This document shows positions 33,729-43,100 of a stretch of 64,000 nt of DNA, one piece after another. This stretch comes from CAZWSX01 sp964636985 (GTDB lineage Bacteria > Planctomycetota > Planctomycetia > Pirellulales > Pirellulaceae): the NCBI GenBank assembly GCA_964636985.1, contig CAZWSX010000004.1, positions 62,001-126,000 of the forward strand, read 5' to 3'. Below the pieces are notes generated by a model, which worked only from the letters and a program-made list of their open reading frames with translations, did not search any database and was not told where the DNA came from. The position numbers and the translations under genes were made by a program. Every line of letters begins with the position of its first letter. Position 1 is the stretch's first letter.

Positions 33729-34835
33729 ATGGCTCGCCTTCCGCCGCAGTTTAAGCGTCTGATCATTGTGCTCGCCGTTGTTCATCTCATCGCCTTGGCG
33801 GCGTATGCCCAGGAGAAGCTCCCTCGTATCGTTGTCGATAAAACGGGTCACGGCTTTGCCGAGGAAGGAACGGGTAAACGCTTTACCCCGTGGGGTTTCA
33901 ACTACGATCACGACCGCGACGGGCGATTGATCGAAGATTACTGGGTTGCCGAGTGGAAGAGCGTCGAAGAGGACTTTGCCGAGATGAAGCAACTCGGCGC
34001 GAATGTCTCACGGGTCCATTTGCAGTTCGGCAAGTTCATGGACACTGCTGATCAACCTAATGAAAAAAATCTGGCCCAACTCAGCAAGTTGCTCGCGCTC
34101 GCAGAAAAGTCGGGTGTCTACCTCGATCTCACGGGGCTGGGCTGTTACCACAAAGCCGACGTGCCCGAGTGGTACGACCAACTCGACGAGGCGGGCCGCT
34201 GGAAAGCTCAGGCCAACTTCTGGTCGGCAGTTGCCAAGACGTGCTCGACAAGTCCGGCCGTTTTTTGTTACGACCTGATGAACGAGCCCGTCTCGCCCGC
34301 AGGCGAGCGAAAGCCAGGCGAGTGGCTCGGGCCTCCCTTTGCAGGAAAGCATTTTGTGCAGATGATCTCGCTGGCCCAAAAGGATCGTCCTCGCCCCGAA
34401 ATCGCGAAGGCGTGGATCAAGCAGTTGGTGGCGGCGATTCGCGAGCACGACAAGAAGGCGTTGGTCACAGTCGGCCTGGTCGATTGGAGCCTCGACCGCC
34501 CTGGACTGACGTCCGGCTTCGTCCCTAAAGAGATCGCCGAGGATCTCGACTTCATCGCCGTTCATCTCTATCCGGAAGCAGGCAAGCTTGACGAGAATCT
34601 GGCCACGCTGAAAGGATTCGATATCGGCAAGCCGGTAGTTATCGAAGAGACATTTCCGCTGAAAGCTTCCCCGGGCGACTTCAAAGCGTTTATCACCCGA
34701 TCGACAGAACACGCGTCGGGGTGGATCGGCTTTTACTGGGGACAATCGCCTGCGGAGCTTCGCCCGCCAAAGTCGATTGGCGATGGGCTGGTGTTGTCGT
34801 GGCTGGACTTCTTCGAAGCGAATAAGCCGAAGTGA
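33729..34835 (+). CDS. Secreted glycoside hydrolase family 5-like protein
   Basis: 368 residues with a Sec signal peptide (LIIVLAVVHLIALAAYAQ). The GH5 (clan A) barrel is recognisable: FTPWGFNYDHDRDGR, DFAEMKQLGANVSRVHLQFG, YLDLTGLGCY, and DLMNEP with acid/base Glu186. VIEETFPL carries the candidate nucleophile (Glu306) and IGFYWGQSP closes the barrel. Both catalytic glutamates are in the expected positions. The likely substrate is a beta-linked polysaccharide such as mannan or glucan, but subfamily cannot be read by eye. It is a single gene, divergent from the PSD1 gene, with AAGGG before the ATG. Confidence 0.82.
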   Translation: MARLPPQFKRLIIVLAVVHLIALAAYAQEKLPRIVVDKTGHGFAEEGTGKRFTPWGFNYDHDRDGRLIEDYWVAEWKSVEEDFAEMKQLGANVSRVHLQFGKFMDTADQPNEKNLAQLSKLLALAEKSGVYLDLTGLGCYHKADVPEWYDQLDEAGRWKAQANFWSAVAKTCSTSPAVFCYDLMNEPVSPAGERKPGEWLGPPFAGKHFVQMISLAQKDRPRPEIAKAWIKQLVAAIREHDKKALVTVGLVDWSLDRPGLTSGFVPKEIAEDLDFIAVHLYPEAGKLDENLATLKGFDIGKPVVIEETFPLKASPGDFKAFITRSTEHASGWIGFYWGQSPAELRPPKSIGDGLVLSWLDFFEANKPK

Positions 34836-34872
34836 CGCTTCGCGATCGCACCGACAAAGTGAACTCAACCGC

Positions 34873-34894
34873 GCACAGACAGGATTGTCTGTGC
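34873..34894. terminator. Palindromic hairpin between convergent genes
   Basis: GCACAGACA and TGTCTGTGC form a perfect 9-bp stem with the 4-base loop GGAT, lying between the convergent GH5 and BNR genes; CACTTTTC follows on the plus strand. It could stop transcription from both sides. The core GACAGGATTGTC is shared with the repeat at 5911-5976, so it may equally be a dispersed palindromic repeat. Confidence 0.55.
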
Positions 34895-34909
34895 CACTTT
34901 TCATGTCGC

Positions 34910-36022
34910 TTATACCACCGCCACCTTCACGCAGTGAATCGGCGGCAGGGAATCGAAGATGCATTCCCACTCTTCTCCTCCGTCGCGGCCCATCCAAACT
35001 TGTCCGGTCGTCGTGCCGAAATAAATAGCAGGCGATTTGAGATCGTCCGCGGTCATGCCATCACGTTGCACCGTGAAGTAGCCGTCCTTCTTGGGAAACC
35101 CTTTCGCCAGTTTCTGCCAAGATTTGCCACCGTTGGAGCTTCGCCACACGGCCGGCGCGCCGCCAGGGCATGTGCGAGTCATCGGTTCGTGCGGCATGAC
35201 GTAAACGACATCGGGATCGTGCGGGTGGACGACGATGGGAAAGCCGAAGTCGGACGGCAACCCCTTGGCAATCGAGCGCCACGTTTTACCGTGGTCGTCG
35301 CTGCGCAGCACGCCGATGTCGGGACGCGGCCCGCCGGGGCCGTGCCACTCGGCCCAACCGCCGTGATTCTGCATATAGAGTCGGCCGGGTGCTGCCGGAT
35401 GTGACGCAATCTTGTGGACGCATTGACCAAATTCAGGATTGGGGTCCGGGACAAAACCCGCGCCAACGCCGTTGTTCGAAGCGTTGAACGTCTTGCCCCC
35501 GTCTTCGCTCAAGTAGTGTCCGCCGGTCGAGATTCCTAAGTGCATCCGATTCCCGTCGCGGACAATTGTATGCAGGCACAACCCACCGGCACCGGGTTGC
35601 CACTTCCGCGAGTGTTCGTGGTTGCTGATCCCTTCGACCATCTCCCAGGAATTGCCGCCGTCGGTGCTGTGGAACAGCGCGGCCGGTTCGACGCCGCACC
35701 AGAGTTCCTTTCTTCCTTTGCCTGGCTCAAGGGACCAAATGTTGGCCAGGGCTCGGCCGTCCTCTTTCGAGAAGGCAGGCGTCGATTTCGTTTCTTTGAA
35801 CGTTTTTCCCAAGTCGGTTGAAACGAGCAGCTTCATGCCGAAGAAGGCATTGCAGCTCGAAGCATAAACGCGGGGCGATGTCCGGGCGTCGATCATCGTT
35901 GTATAGACGGCGACTCCTTGGCCATGGGGACCGCGCATCGAGAATTTGTTTCGCGTTTGCGCCGACTCGGCGACGAAGACACCTTTCTTGGTTCCGATGC
36001 TCAAGACGACTCGATCCGCCAT
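34910..36022 (-). CDS. BNR/sialidase-like beta-propeller protein coupled to MoaD
   Basis: 370 residues from the ATG at 36022; the open frame extends 13 codons further, but GGGAGG lies 8 bases before this ATG. There is no signal peptide, so it is cytoplasmic. Repeated BNR Asp-box-type units are clear: LLVSTDLGKTFKET, LFHSTDGGNSWEMV, YLSEDGGKTFNASN, VLRSDDHGKTWRSI, VWRSSNGGKSWQKL and GRDGGEEWECI. These are structural motifs of propellers (VPS10/sialidase type), not catalytic ones. It starts 4 bases after the stop of the MoaD-like gene and is certainly translated with it. Function unknown. Confidence 0.87.
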   Translation of the reverse strand: MADRVVLSIGTKKGVFVAESAQTRNKFSMRGPHGQGVAVYTTMIDARTSPRVYASSCNAFFGMKLLVSTDLGKTFKETKSTPAFSKEDGRALANIWSLEPGKGRKELWCGVEPAALFHSTDGGNSWEMVEGISNHEHSRKWQPGAGGLCLHTIVRDGNRMHLGISTGGHYLSEDGGKTFNASNNGVGAGFVPDPNPEFGQCVHKIASHPAAPGRLYMQNHGGWAEWHGPGGPRPDIGVLRSDDHGKTWRSIAKGLPSDFGFPIVVHPHDPDVVYVMPHEPMTRTCPGGAPAVWRSSNGGKSWQKLAKGFPKKDGYFTVQRDGMTADDLKSPAIYFGTTTGQVWMGRDGGEEWECIFDSLPPIHCVKVAVV

Positions 36023-36026
36023 GGGT

Positions 36027-36302
36027 TCAACCTCCCGATACGGCCTGAAATACCGATACAACGTCGCCCGGCGCGAGCCGGGTATCGAGGCCGTTTCGGT
36101 CGCGAAGGAAATCGTTGTTGATGAACAAATTGACGTGCCGGCGCACTGCCCCGGTCTCGTCGCAGATGCACTTGTAGAGATTCGGATGCTGGCGGTTCAG
36201 TTCGTCGAGCACGTCGCCGACTGTTTCACCTTGCAGGTGGAGTTCTTCCACGCCGGCGCAATAGTGACGAAGGATGCGTGGGATCTGAAACGCGGTTGCC
36301 AT
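36027..36302 (-). CDS. MoaD/ThiS-family ubiquitin-like sulfur carrier
   Basis: 91 residues from the ATG at 36302, the normal MoaD length; a GTG 69 bases upstream gives an atypical extension. The beta-grasp fold is visible: IPRILRHYCAGVEELHLQGETVGDVLDELNRQHPNL, VRRHVNLFINNDFLRDRNGLDTRLAPGDVVSVFQAVSGG. It ends exactly in Gly-Gly, the thiocarboxylate-forming tail. In the family, an E1-like enzyme (MoeB/ThiF) adenylates this tail so it can carry sulfur. No such enzyme or molybdopterin gene is nearby; its only partner is the BNR propeller immediately downstream. The GGA GGT codons of the diglycine double as the downstream ribosome site. Confidence 0.88.
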   Translation of the reverse strand: MATAFQIPRILRHYCAGVEELHLQGETVGDVLDELNRQHPNLYKCICDETGAVRRHVNLFINNDFLRDRNGLDTRLAPGDVVSVFQAVSGG

Positions 36303-36566
36303 CAAACCAAAGCCGAAAGCAGACGTCAGGGCATCCTTGGCAGAAGCCTTTCCAAAGGGGGATGGTGGCACATCGGTGCGGAAGATTCAAGATCGGCCGT
36401 GCTATCGGTAACCCAATATTAGGAAAACTCCCTGGCGCCCGGCGACGCAAAGGCGAATTCTTTACCAGCCCGTTACGAACCTTGGGGGCAGTTGGGAACG
36501 TAAAGGGTCCTGAAACCGTCCATAATTGTGACAGTTGGGGAAATTACCTCTCGGCGGAGAAATGGC

Positions 36567-39500
36567 ATGTTTTGGCGGTCCGTGGGTCATAAGCTTGCGC
36601 TGTTGGCGTGCTTTTTCACTCTTTCTCTGCCCTCTGCCGCGACGCCAATCGTTGCTCAGGAAGGCGGCGATCCACCCAAGGCGGAAGAAAAGCCGGCCAA
36701 ACCGTGGCGCGATATCAGCATCTATATCCCCTACGACAAGTTCCACAAGCTTTTCGAGAAGGACGGGCGTGGCGTTTATGTCACGTACGAAAAGTTTCAA
36801 GAACTACTGAAAGCCGCCCAAGCCGCGGCCGCGGCGAAGCAGGCCGAAGGAAAAGTGCCGGTCGAAAGCTTAATCACTTCGATCGATAGCGAAGCTAACG
36901 TCGGCCGCGATGTCGTTTTGGTGAAGTCGAAGTTGTCGATCGAACTTCTAAGCCCTGGTTGGACGCGATTGCCGCTTCGACTGGGAGACAGCGCCATCCG
37001 ATCGGCAAAGATCGGCGGCGAACCCGCCCGCATCGTGCGCGATGACCAGGGGCACGCGATGCTCATCGAAAAGCAAGGGAAAGAACCTCAGACGATCGTC
37101 TTGGAATTGGAATTCTCCAAGGCGTTCACCAAATCGCCCGGCAACAATCGTGTGACGTTTCAGTCGCCTCAGGCGGCGGTAAATCACTGGAAGGTTCGTC
37201 TTGCCGAGCCCGGCGTGCGGGTTTCCATCCAGCCGCAAGCGATCAACGGGGACGATACCAAGCCCGATCCGAATGCAAAGGAAACCGTCGTCGAGGCCGA
37301 TGTCGGATCGGCCGCCGAAGTCGCCATCGACTGGACGCCCAAATCGGAAGGGGCAGCGGGACTCGCAGCTCTCGCGAGCGTGCAGACGCGGGCCGACCTG
37401 GTCATCGACGAAGGGATCGTCCGAGCGCAGGTGAATCTCACCTACACGATCAGCCGCTCGCAACTCGATCGCCTCACCTTGGAAGCGCCCGCCAGCTACA
37501 AGGTGGTGAACGTCTTTGACCCCAATGTCCAAAAATGGGAAATCACACAAAGCGACGATACCAAGCAGACGATCAGCGTCCAATTATTCGAACCCGCCAA
37601 GGGGTCGCAATTGCTACGAGTTGAGCTTGAGCGCGTCGATGAAGACCTGACTACCAACGGAGTCGCCGCCCCATCGGTGAAGGCGCTCGAGGCGCAGCGG
37701 CAATTTGGTGTGCTGGCCGTTCGAGTCACGCCAGCCCTGCGAGCCGATGTCAAAGCCCGCACCGGCTTGTCGCAACTGGACGCCGGTGAGCTACCACCCG
37801 AACTCGCCAATCAACAGTGGGCCTATTCGTATCGCTTTGCTGCGGTTCCCTACGCGCTTGCGCTCGATGTTCACGCGGTCGAACCGCGAATCGAGGCGAC
37901 CGAGTTTGTCGAGGCCTACATCGAACCGCAACAGGTCACGGTCGAACTGCTGGCATCGCTGAACATCGAACGGGCGGGAGTTTTTTCGGTCGATGCGACC
38001 ATTCCCGATGGGTACGACGTGCGCAGTGTCGCCGGCCGAGCCTTTGCCGATGTTCAGCCCGCCGTGATCGAATCGCATCACTGGGATGCTCAAAAGAAGC
38101 GTCTAACCATTCAGTTCGGCCGCAAGGCTCTGGGAAAGACGGGGCTCGTCGTGCAGGTTGTCAAACGACTGGATGACCCGCGATTGCTGACGCCCTCAGG
38201 CGAGGCAGTCGACTTCCAGTTGGATCTGCCTCGCATCGCTCATTCGGCGTTGGAGCGATCGCAAGGGTATTTGGTGGTCTATGCCCCCGATGCCTTGCGA
38301 TTCAAATCGACCACCACCACAGGCTTGCAAAATATCACCGTCTCCGAAGCCCTTTCGAAACAACTGTCGGTGCGCGATGGCCGGATGCCGCACTTGCGCG
38401 AGACCTCCGCGTTCGCCTTCTTCCAGGACGCCGCGAAGCTCCAGCTCGCGATCGAGCGTCGCAAGCCGCAAATCACAGTACGGCAGGCGCTCGCCGCTAC
38501 CATCGAATCGGGCATCGTTCGTTACGACGCCGTCTTCCACTACGACATCCGCTATAGCGGCGTGCGCTCGCTACGGATTGATGTGCCCACCGCCCTCGTG
38601 AATGCCATTCGCAACAAGACCAAGATCGTCGCCGACGCTCCGTACGCCACGCAGCCCGACGACGTTCTGGCCAACTACACGGCGATCGAGTTCAAAGGCG
38701 AGGGAGAACTGCTCGGGGCTGTCGACATTCCCCTCACATGGGAAACCAGGCTCGAAGAGTTCACCGTGGGCAAGCCGATGTCGATTCGCATCCCGCGCTT
38801 GATCCCGATGAAGGATCCCGCCACAAACATCGCTCTCGATCGAGCGTGGGGGCAAATCGCGCTTGCCAAGGCCGAAATGATCGATCTCGCGGTTGAAACA
38901 GATTCCACGGGGCTGCGCCCCATCGATCCGCAAACGGACCTGGTCGACAAGGAAATGGTCGCCAATGCCGCGAGGGCTTTCGAGTTCCACTCTGACTGGA
39001 CGCTGGGGATCGCGGCGACTCGTTACGAATTGGACGAAGTGAAGCGGACGAGCATCGATCGCGCTATTGCCCGCGTGATTGCAACGCGGCAAGGGCAATT
39101 GAGTGTCCAGGCCATCTATCGCCTTCGCAGCGCTCATCAGCGGCTCAAGATCAAGCTCCCAGCGGGAATCGATCCGGCAACCGCTTTCGATTCGCAGCCT
39201 CTGCACATCAACGGGACGGCAGTTCCGCTGGAAAGGGATACGCAAGCAGGCGTTTACTTTGCTCCGTTGACCAACACCAATCCCGAGCAACTGGTCTTGG
39301 TGGAGCTGCGGTATTCCATGCCGGGAATAGCGAGCGAGATCGCGCTGCCGGAATTTCCCGACAATCCCGCCGTCCAAAAAGTGTATCTTTCGGTTTACCT
39401 GCCGTGGGAGAGGAAACTGACAGGAATCGAAGGTCCGTGGACCGACGAGGAACCCTGGCATCCGCCGCCTCTTTTTGCGGCGTTAGGCATCGCCGATCCA

Positions 39501-40118
39501 CCACGTAACGCCAGCGGTGACGATGCGATCGTCCGGTGGGTGATCGAGGGGACATCGCTCCGCAGCCAGCCCAACGATCGCTTTCTCCGCGATGGCGAAC
39601 CGCATCTCTTCTCGACCTTGAATCCAGCCGCGGGTGCGGCGGGTGCCTTGAAAATCTCGACTTGGAACGAGACCCAGCTCAACGCGGTGGTGTTTGCCAT
39701 CATTTTGTCGATTGGCATCGTCTTGCTGTGGCGATCGTTTGCGGAGCGGATCGCGTTCCTGGCCCTGATCTTCGCCGTTGTATTTCTCGCGGCTGTGTTT
39801 CAACCCACATTGGCCGCGACATTGCTAAAAGGCCCGGTCGTTTCGGCGACGACCGCAGTCATGCTGATCTGGCTTGCTCGCTGGGCGGCCTGGCTGGCGA
39901 ACGAGCTCTACAAATCGCACACGGCTTCCGTTGCCGCAGCGCCGCAGCCAGCTGTCGCTGCTCCTTCGGCAGCGATACCGGCAACGGCGGCGCCACCGGA
40001 CAGTGCCGGAATCGAATTCGGTGCGCCAGCCAACCGCCCTGCGGAGCGTCCTGCCGAAGGAGAACGTCCCGAAGCCGAGCGCAACGACGGAGAACCGTCA
40101 CAAGGAGGTGCCCAGTGA
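36567..40118 (+). CDS. Giant secreted/membrane protein, unit A of a repeated planctomycete family
   Basis: 1183 residues; function not recognised. The ATG at 36567 has GGAG 7 bases upstream; the open frame extends 13 codons further. A signal peptide (GHKLALLACFFTLSLPSAATPIVAQ) leads to a long extracytoplasmic part. Near the start is ISIYIPYDKFHKLFEKDG, a block also found in both halves of the next gene. Near residue ~861 LKIKLPAGIDPATAFD matches another shared block. Residues ~1040-1112 hold two or three membrane helices, followed by an Ala/Pro/Glu-rich tail of ~65 residues that would be cytoplasmic or exposed. Mostly beta-type sequence suggests stacked beta domains. The stop overlaps the next start by 3 bases (GTGA). 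Confidence 0.85.
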   Translation: MFWRSVGHKLALLACFFTLSLPSAATPIVAQEGGDPPKAEEKPAKPWRDISIYIPYDKFHKLFEKDGRGVYVTYEKFQELLKAAQAAAAAKQAEGKVPVESLITSIDSEANVGRDVVLVKSKLSIELLSPGWTRLPLRLGDSAIRSAKIGGEPARIVRDDQGHAMLIEKQGKEPQTIVLELEFSKAFTKSPGNNRVTFQSPQAAVNHWKVRLAEPGVRVSIQPQAINGDDTKPDPNAKETVVEADVGSAAEVAIDWTPKSEGAAGLAALASVQTRADLVIDEGIVRAQVNLTYTISRSQLDRLTLEAPASYKVVNVFDPNVQKWEITQSDDTKQTISVQLFEPAKGSQLLRVELERVDEDLTTNGVAAPSVKALEAQRQFGVLAVRVTPALRADVKARTGLSQLDAGELPPELANQQWAYSYRFAAVPYALALDVHAVEPRIEATEFVEAYIEPQQVTVELLASLNIERAGVFSVDATIPDGYDVRSVAGRAFADVQPAVIESHHWDAQKKRLTIQFGRKALGKTGLVVQVVKRLDDPRLLTPSGEAVDFQLDLPRIAHSALERSQGYLVVYAPDALRFKSTTTTGLQNITVSEALSKQLSVRDGRMPHLRETSAFAFFQDAAKLQLAIERRKPQITVRQALAATIESGIVRYDAVFHYDIRYSGVRSLRIDVPTALVNAIRNKTKIVADAPYATQPDDVLANYTAIEFKGEGELLGAVDIPLTWETRLEEFTVGKPMSIRIPRLIPMKDPATNIALDRAWGQIALAKAEMIDLAVETDSTGLRPIDPQTDLVDKEMVANAARAFEFHSDWTLGIAATRYELDEVKRTSIDRAIARVIATRQGQLSVQAIYRLRSAHQRLKIKLPAGIDPATAFDSQPLHINGTAVPLERDTQAGVYFAPLTNTNPEQLVLVELRYSMPGIASEIALPEFPDNPAVQKVYLSVYLPWERKLTGIEGPWTDEEPWHPPPLFAALGIADPPRNASGDDAIVRWVIEGTSLRSQPNDRFLRDGEPHLFSTLNPAAGAAGALKISTWNETQLNAVVFAIILSIGIVLLWRSFAERIAFLALIFAVVFLAAVFQPTLAATLLKGPVVSATTAVMLIWLARWAAWLANELYKSHTASVAAAPQPAVAAPSAAIPATAAPPDSAGIEFGAPANRPAERPAEGERPEAERNDGEPSQGGAQ
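40102..40108 (+). promoter_or_regulatory. Ribosome site that fixes the start of the 2571-residue gene
   Basis: AAGGAGG, complementary to the 16S rRNA tail, lies 6 bases before a GTG at 40115 and inside the last codons of the upstream gene. The GTG overlaps the upstream TGA (GTGA). This marks translational coupling and rejects the 193-codon in-frame extension upstream. Confidence 0.8.
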
Positions 40119-43100
40119 GAATTTTCCTCGGTTGCTGCGCACTGCTGGCCGCGCTGGGCGCCGTTGGTGGGCTGGAGAGCACGAATCTTAGCGCACAGGA
40201 ATTGCCGCCTCGCGAAGTGTTTGTCCCCAATGTCGATTTGCCGTCGGTATTGATCAAAAGCGAGTTCGCTTTTCTCGGCCGCGACGAATACGAAAAACTC
40301 CTGGCCGACGCCAAGATCGCCGTCGAACGTCGACCGCCCGTCGAACACGCGCTCCTGCAAGCCGACTATCGCGGCAAACTGGAACCAGGGCGCGTTGTAA
40401 TTGAAGGGACGATCGAGATCGACGTCCTGGCCGATGGCCTGATTCGAGTTCCCCTGTCGTTTTCAGACGTAGGAATTTTATCGGCCGCGATTGGGGATCG
40501 CCCGGCGACTCTCGCGATAGACCCGAATCTCGGCCCGGTAGTTCTGTTGAACGGCAAGGGGCGCCACGCGCTGCGACTGGTCCTCACTGCGCCGCTGGCC
40601 ACCAGTGCCGCGCAGCAAACGATGCAAGTCCGCCTGCCGTACGTTCCGTCGTCCAAGTTGACGCTCACCGTTCCTGGAAATGTTGAGGTCAAGAGCGGCA
40701 CACCAGTCGTCTCGCGATCGGTCGACGATGCGGGCAATACGACGACTCTCGAACTCGACGTTCCCAACGGGCCGCTGGCCGTTGTCTTGTCGCTCAACAA
40801 CAAGCAGCTCACTAAAGATCGCGTGATCGTGGCCCGTAGCGTGCTGATCGACGAATTGACTCGGACCTACGAGCGCTTGCACGCACAGATGTCGTTCGGT
40901 GTTCTGCAAGGAGCGCTCGACACGATCGAAGTTCGCGTTCCTGTGGGCTTTGAGGTCACGTCGGTCGAATCTCCGTTAGTTTCAAGGTGGAGCGTTGCCG
41001 ACAACATATTGACGATCGCGCTGCACGAACCAGCGACCGAAACGGTGGTTATCAAGCTGACCGCATCGCGCATGGGAAATGTCCCCGAGAAATGGGAATT
41101 CCCGCAACTGGTCCCGCGCGAAGTCGCCTCGCATGCATCGGTAGTAGGATTGCTTTTGGAAGACCGACTTCAGACACAAACCCTGGCGCCAACCGCACTC
41201 TCGGCGATCGATGCCACTGTCTTGTTGAGCGCTGCTCCCCCAAGTGTGTTGGCCGCCGGACCGGGGTTGCCCGCGATTCGGCCCGTCGTTGCGTTCTATG
41301 CGCCGCACGATTTGGGAAGACTCTCCGCTACGTTTGCGGTTCCCGAGCCGGTGCTTCAGGTCGCCACGAGTGTCGTCGCGACCGTGAGCGAGAGCGAACT
41401 ATCGGCTCGCGTGGGACTCTCGCTCCTGCCGAAAGTTGAAAAGCGATTCTCGTTGGATGTGTCGATTCCTGCCGGCTGGCAAGTTTTATCCACCACTGCC
41501 AGCGACGGGCGTCCCCTCACCATCGAACGGAATCCCCAGGAAGACGGCACGACCAAATTGTCGGCTACTTTCGCGCAGGGCTTGCCGCCCGATCAGGCAA
41601 TCGATCTGTTGATCGACATCAAGTCGATTCCCAAAGGTTGGCTCGATGCCTGGACCGAAAATCGTCTCGAGTTGCCGCGCGTGGTCATCGACGACGCGAC
41701 CGTGACAGAAGGTGCCGTGTCGGTTGCCGCGAGAGACGACTTGGAGATTCGGCCCGACACGATCGAGGGTTTGCTTCCTCTCACCGATGCCGAGCGCCGT
41801 CGATTTCGTTTGGGCGATGCCAAGGGAACGCTCGCCTATCGCCACTTGGGTGCGGCGCCGATGGCTGCGTTCACGGTGGTTCGCAAGACGCCGTCCATCG
41901 TTGCCCAGGTCTACAACTTCATTACTCTGGAACCGGGGATGCTTCGCGGACGTTACGAGATTCGCTATGAAGCGCGTGAGGCAACCGTCCGCAAGCTCTC
42001 ATTCAGCCTGCCCGATGGCGTGCCGGCGGAAGTCGCGCTGCGCGGCCTGGATAACGTCCAAGTGAAGGACTCCACTCGCGCGACCGTCAACAACCGGCAT
42101 CAATGGGAAGCAATTCTCGACCAGCGCACAGAGGGCAATATCCGACTGGCTGTTGAGTTCGAGATGCGTCTTGATGAGGCGGACCTGAAGAACTTTGCCT
42201 TGCCGCTGGTCCGGGCCGAAGGCGTCGACTATCAGCGCAGCTATGTCGCCGTCGAAGGGCATCCTGAACTGGAGGTGGAGATTCCCCAGCATCCTCGCAA
42301 GATCGATGAGGGGGAACTGTACGCTTCCGATTTTCGAATTGGTTCGCGCCTGGTCGGCACGTTTGGTTTTGCCGGCGAAGGCGAAGTCCGCGTCAACGCG
42401 GACAGGCAAAAGGTGCACGTTCTGCCGGCCGCACTGGTAAAGCAAGTTCGCTTTCGCACGCAGGTTTCGCCTTCGGGGCTGAGCCAAACCGAGTCGGTCT
42501 ATGCGATTCGGTCCAAGGCGGCGTTTGTCGAGATCGAATTGCCCGCTGGTGCTACGCTCTGGACGATCACGATTGATGGCAAGGCCAGCAAGCCGCAAAA
42601 GGTGCGAGATCGTTTGATCGTGAGCTTGCCGCCGAGCAACGTTCAGGTCGAACGGCAACTGAAGATCGTTTACGAAAACGCAATGAGCGGCGCGCTCCTG
42701 GCCGCCGATCTCGATATTGCGGCGCCGATACTGCTCACGCGTGAAACACCGGAGAGCGAATCGATGCCTGTTCCCGTGGCCGACGCTCAGTGGGAACTAG
42801 TACTTCCCTCCGGCTACGAAGTGCGGCGCAGCTTCGGTTCGGTCGAAGAAACTGGCCGACAACCGTATGTGCCGGCCTTCTGGAAATTGCTCGAGGTGTT
42901 TCAAGGACTCAACGCGAAAACCGCTCAATCAGTCTCGGCCGTTCCCGCTTCAACTGTTAATGGCAGGCCAACGTTAATTCAAGGGCTGTCTGGAGGGGCA
43001 GAGCAGATGGCAGACGTCACCGCGTCTGAAGGCACCCGTGGTGGCCGGCCTAACGTCACCGATCCCGACTTTCGCAAGGCGATGGAAGAGACGATGAGGG

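Noticed and set aside
39536..40114. 193-codon upstream extension of the 2571-residue gene
   Set aside because: It overlaps the end of the preceding coding gene in another frame, and the coupled GTG with AAGGAGG gives a signal peptide.
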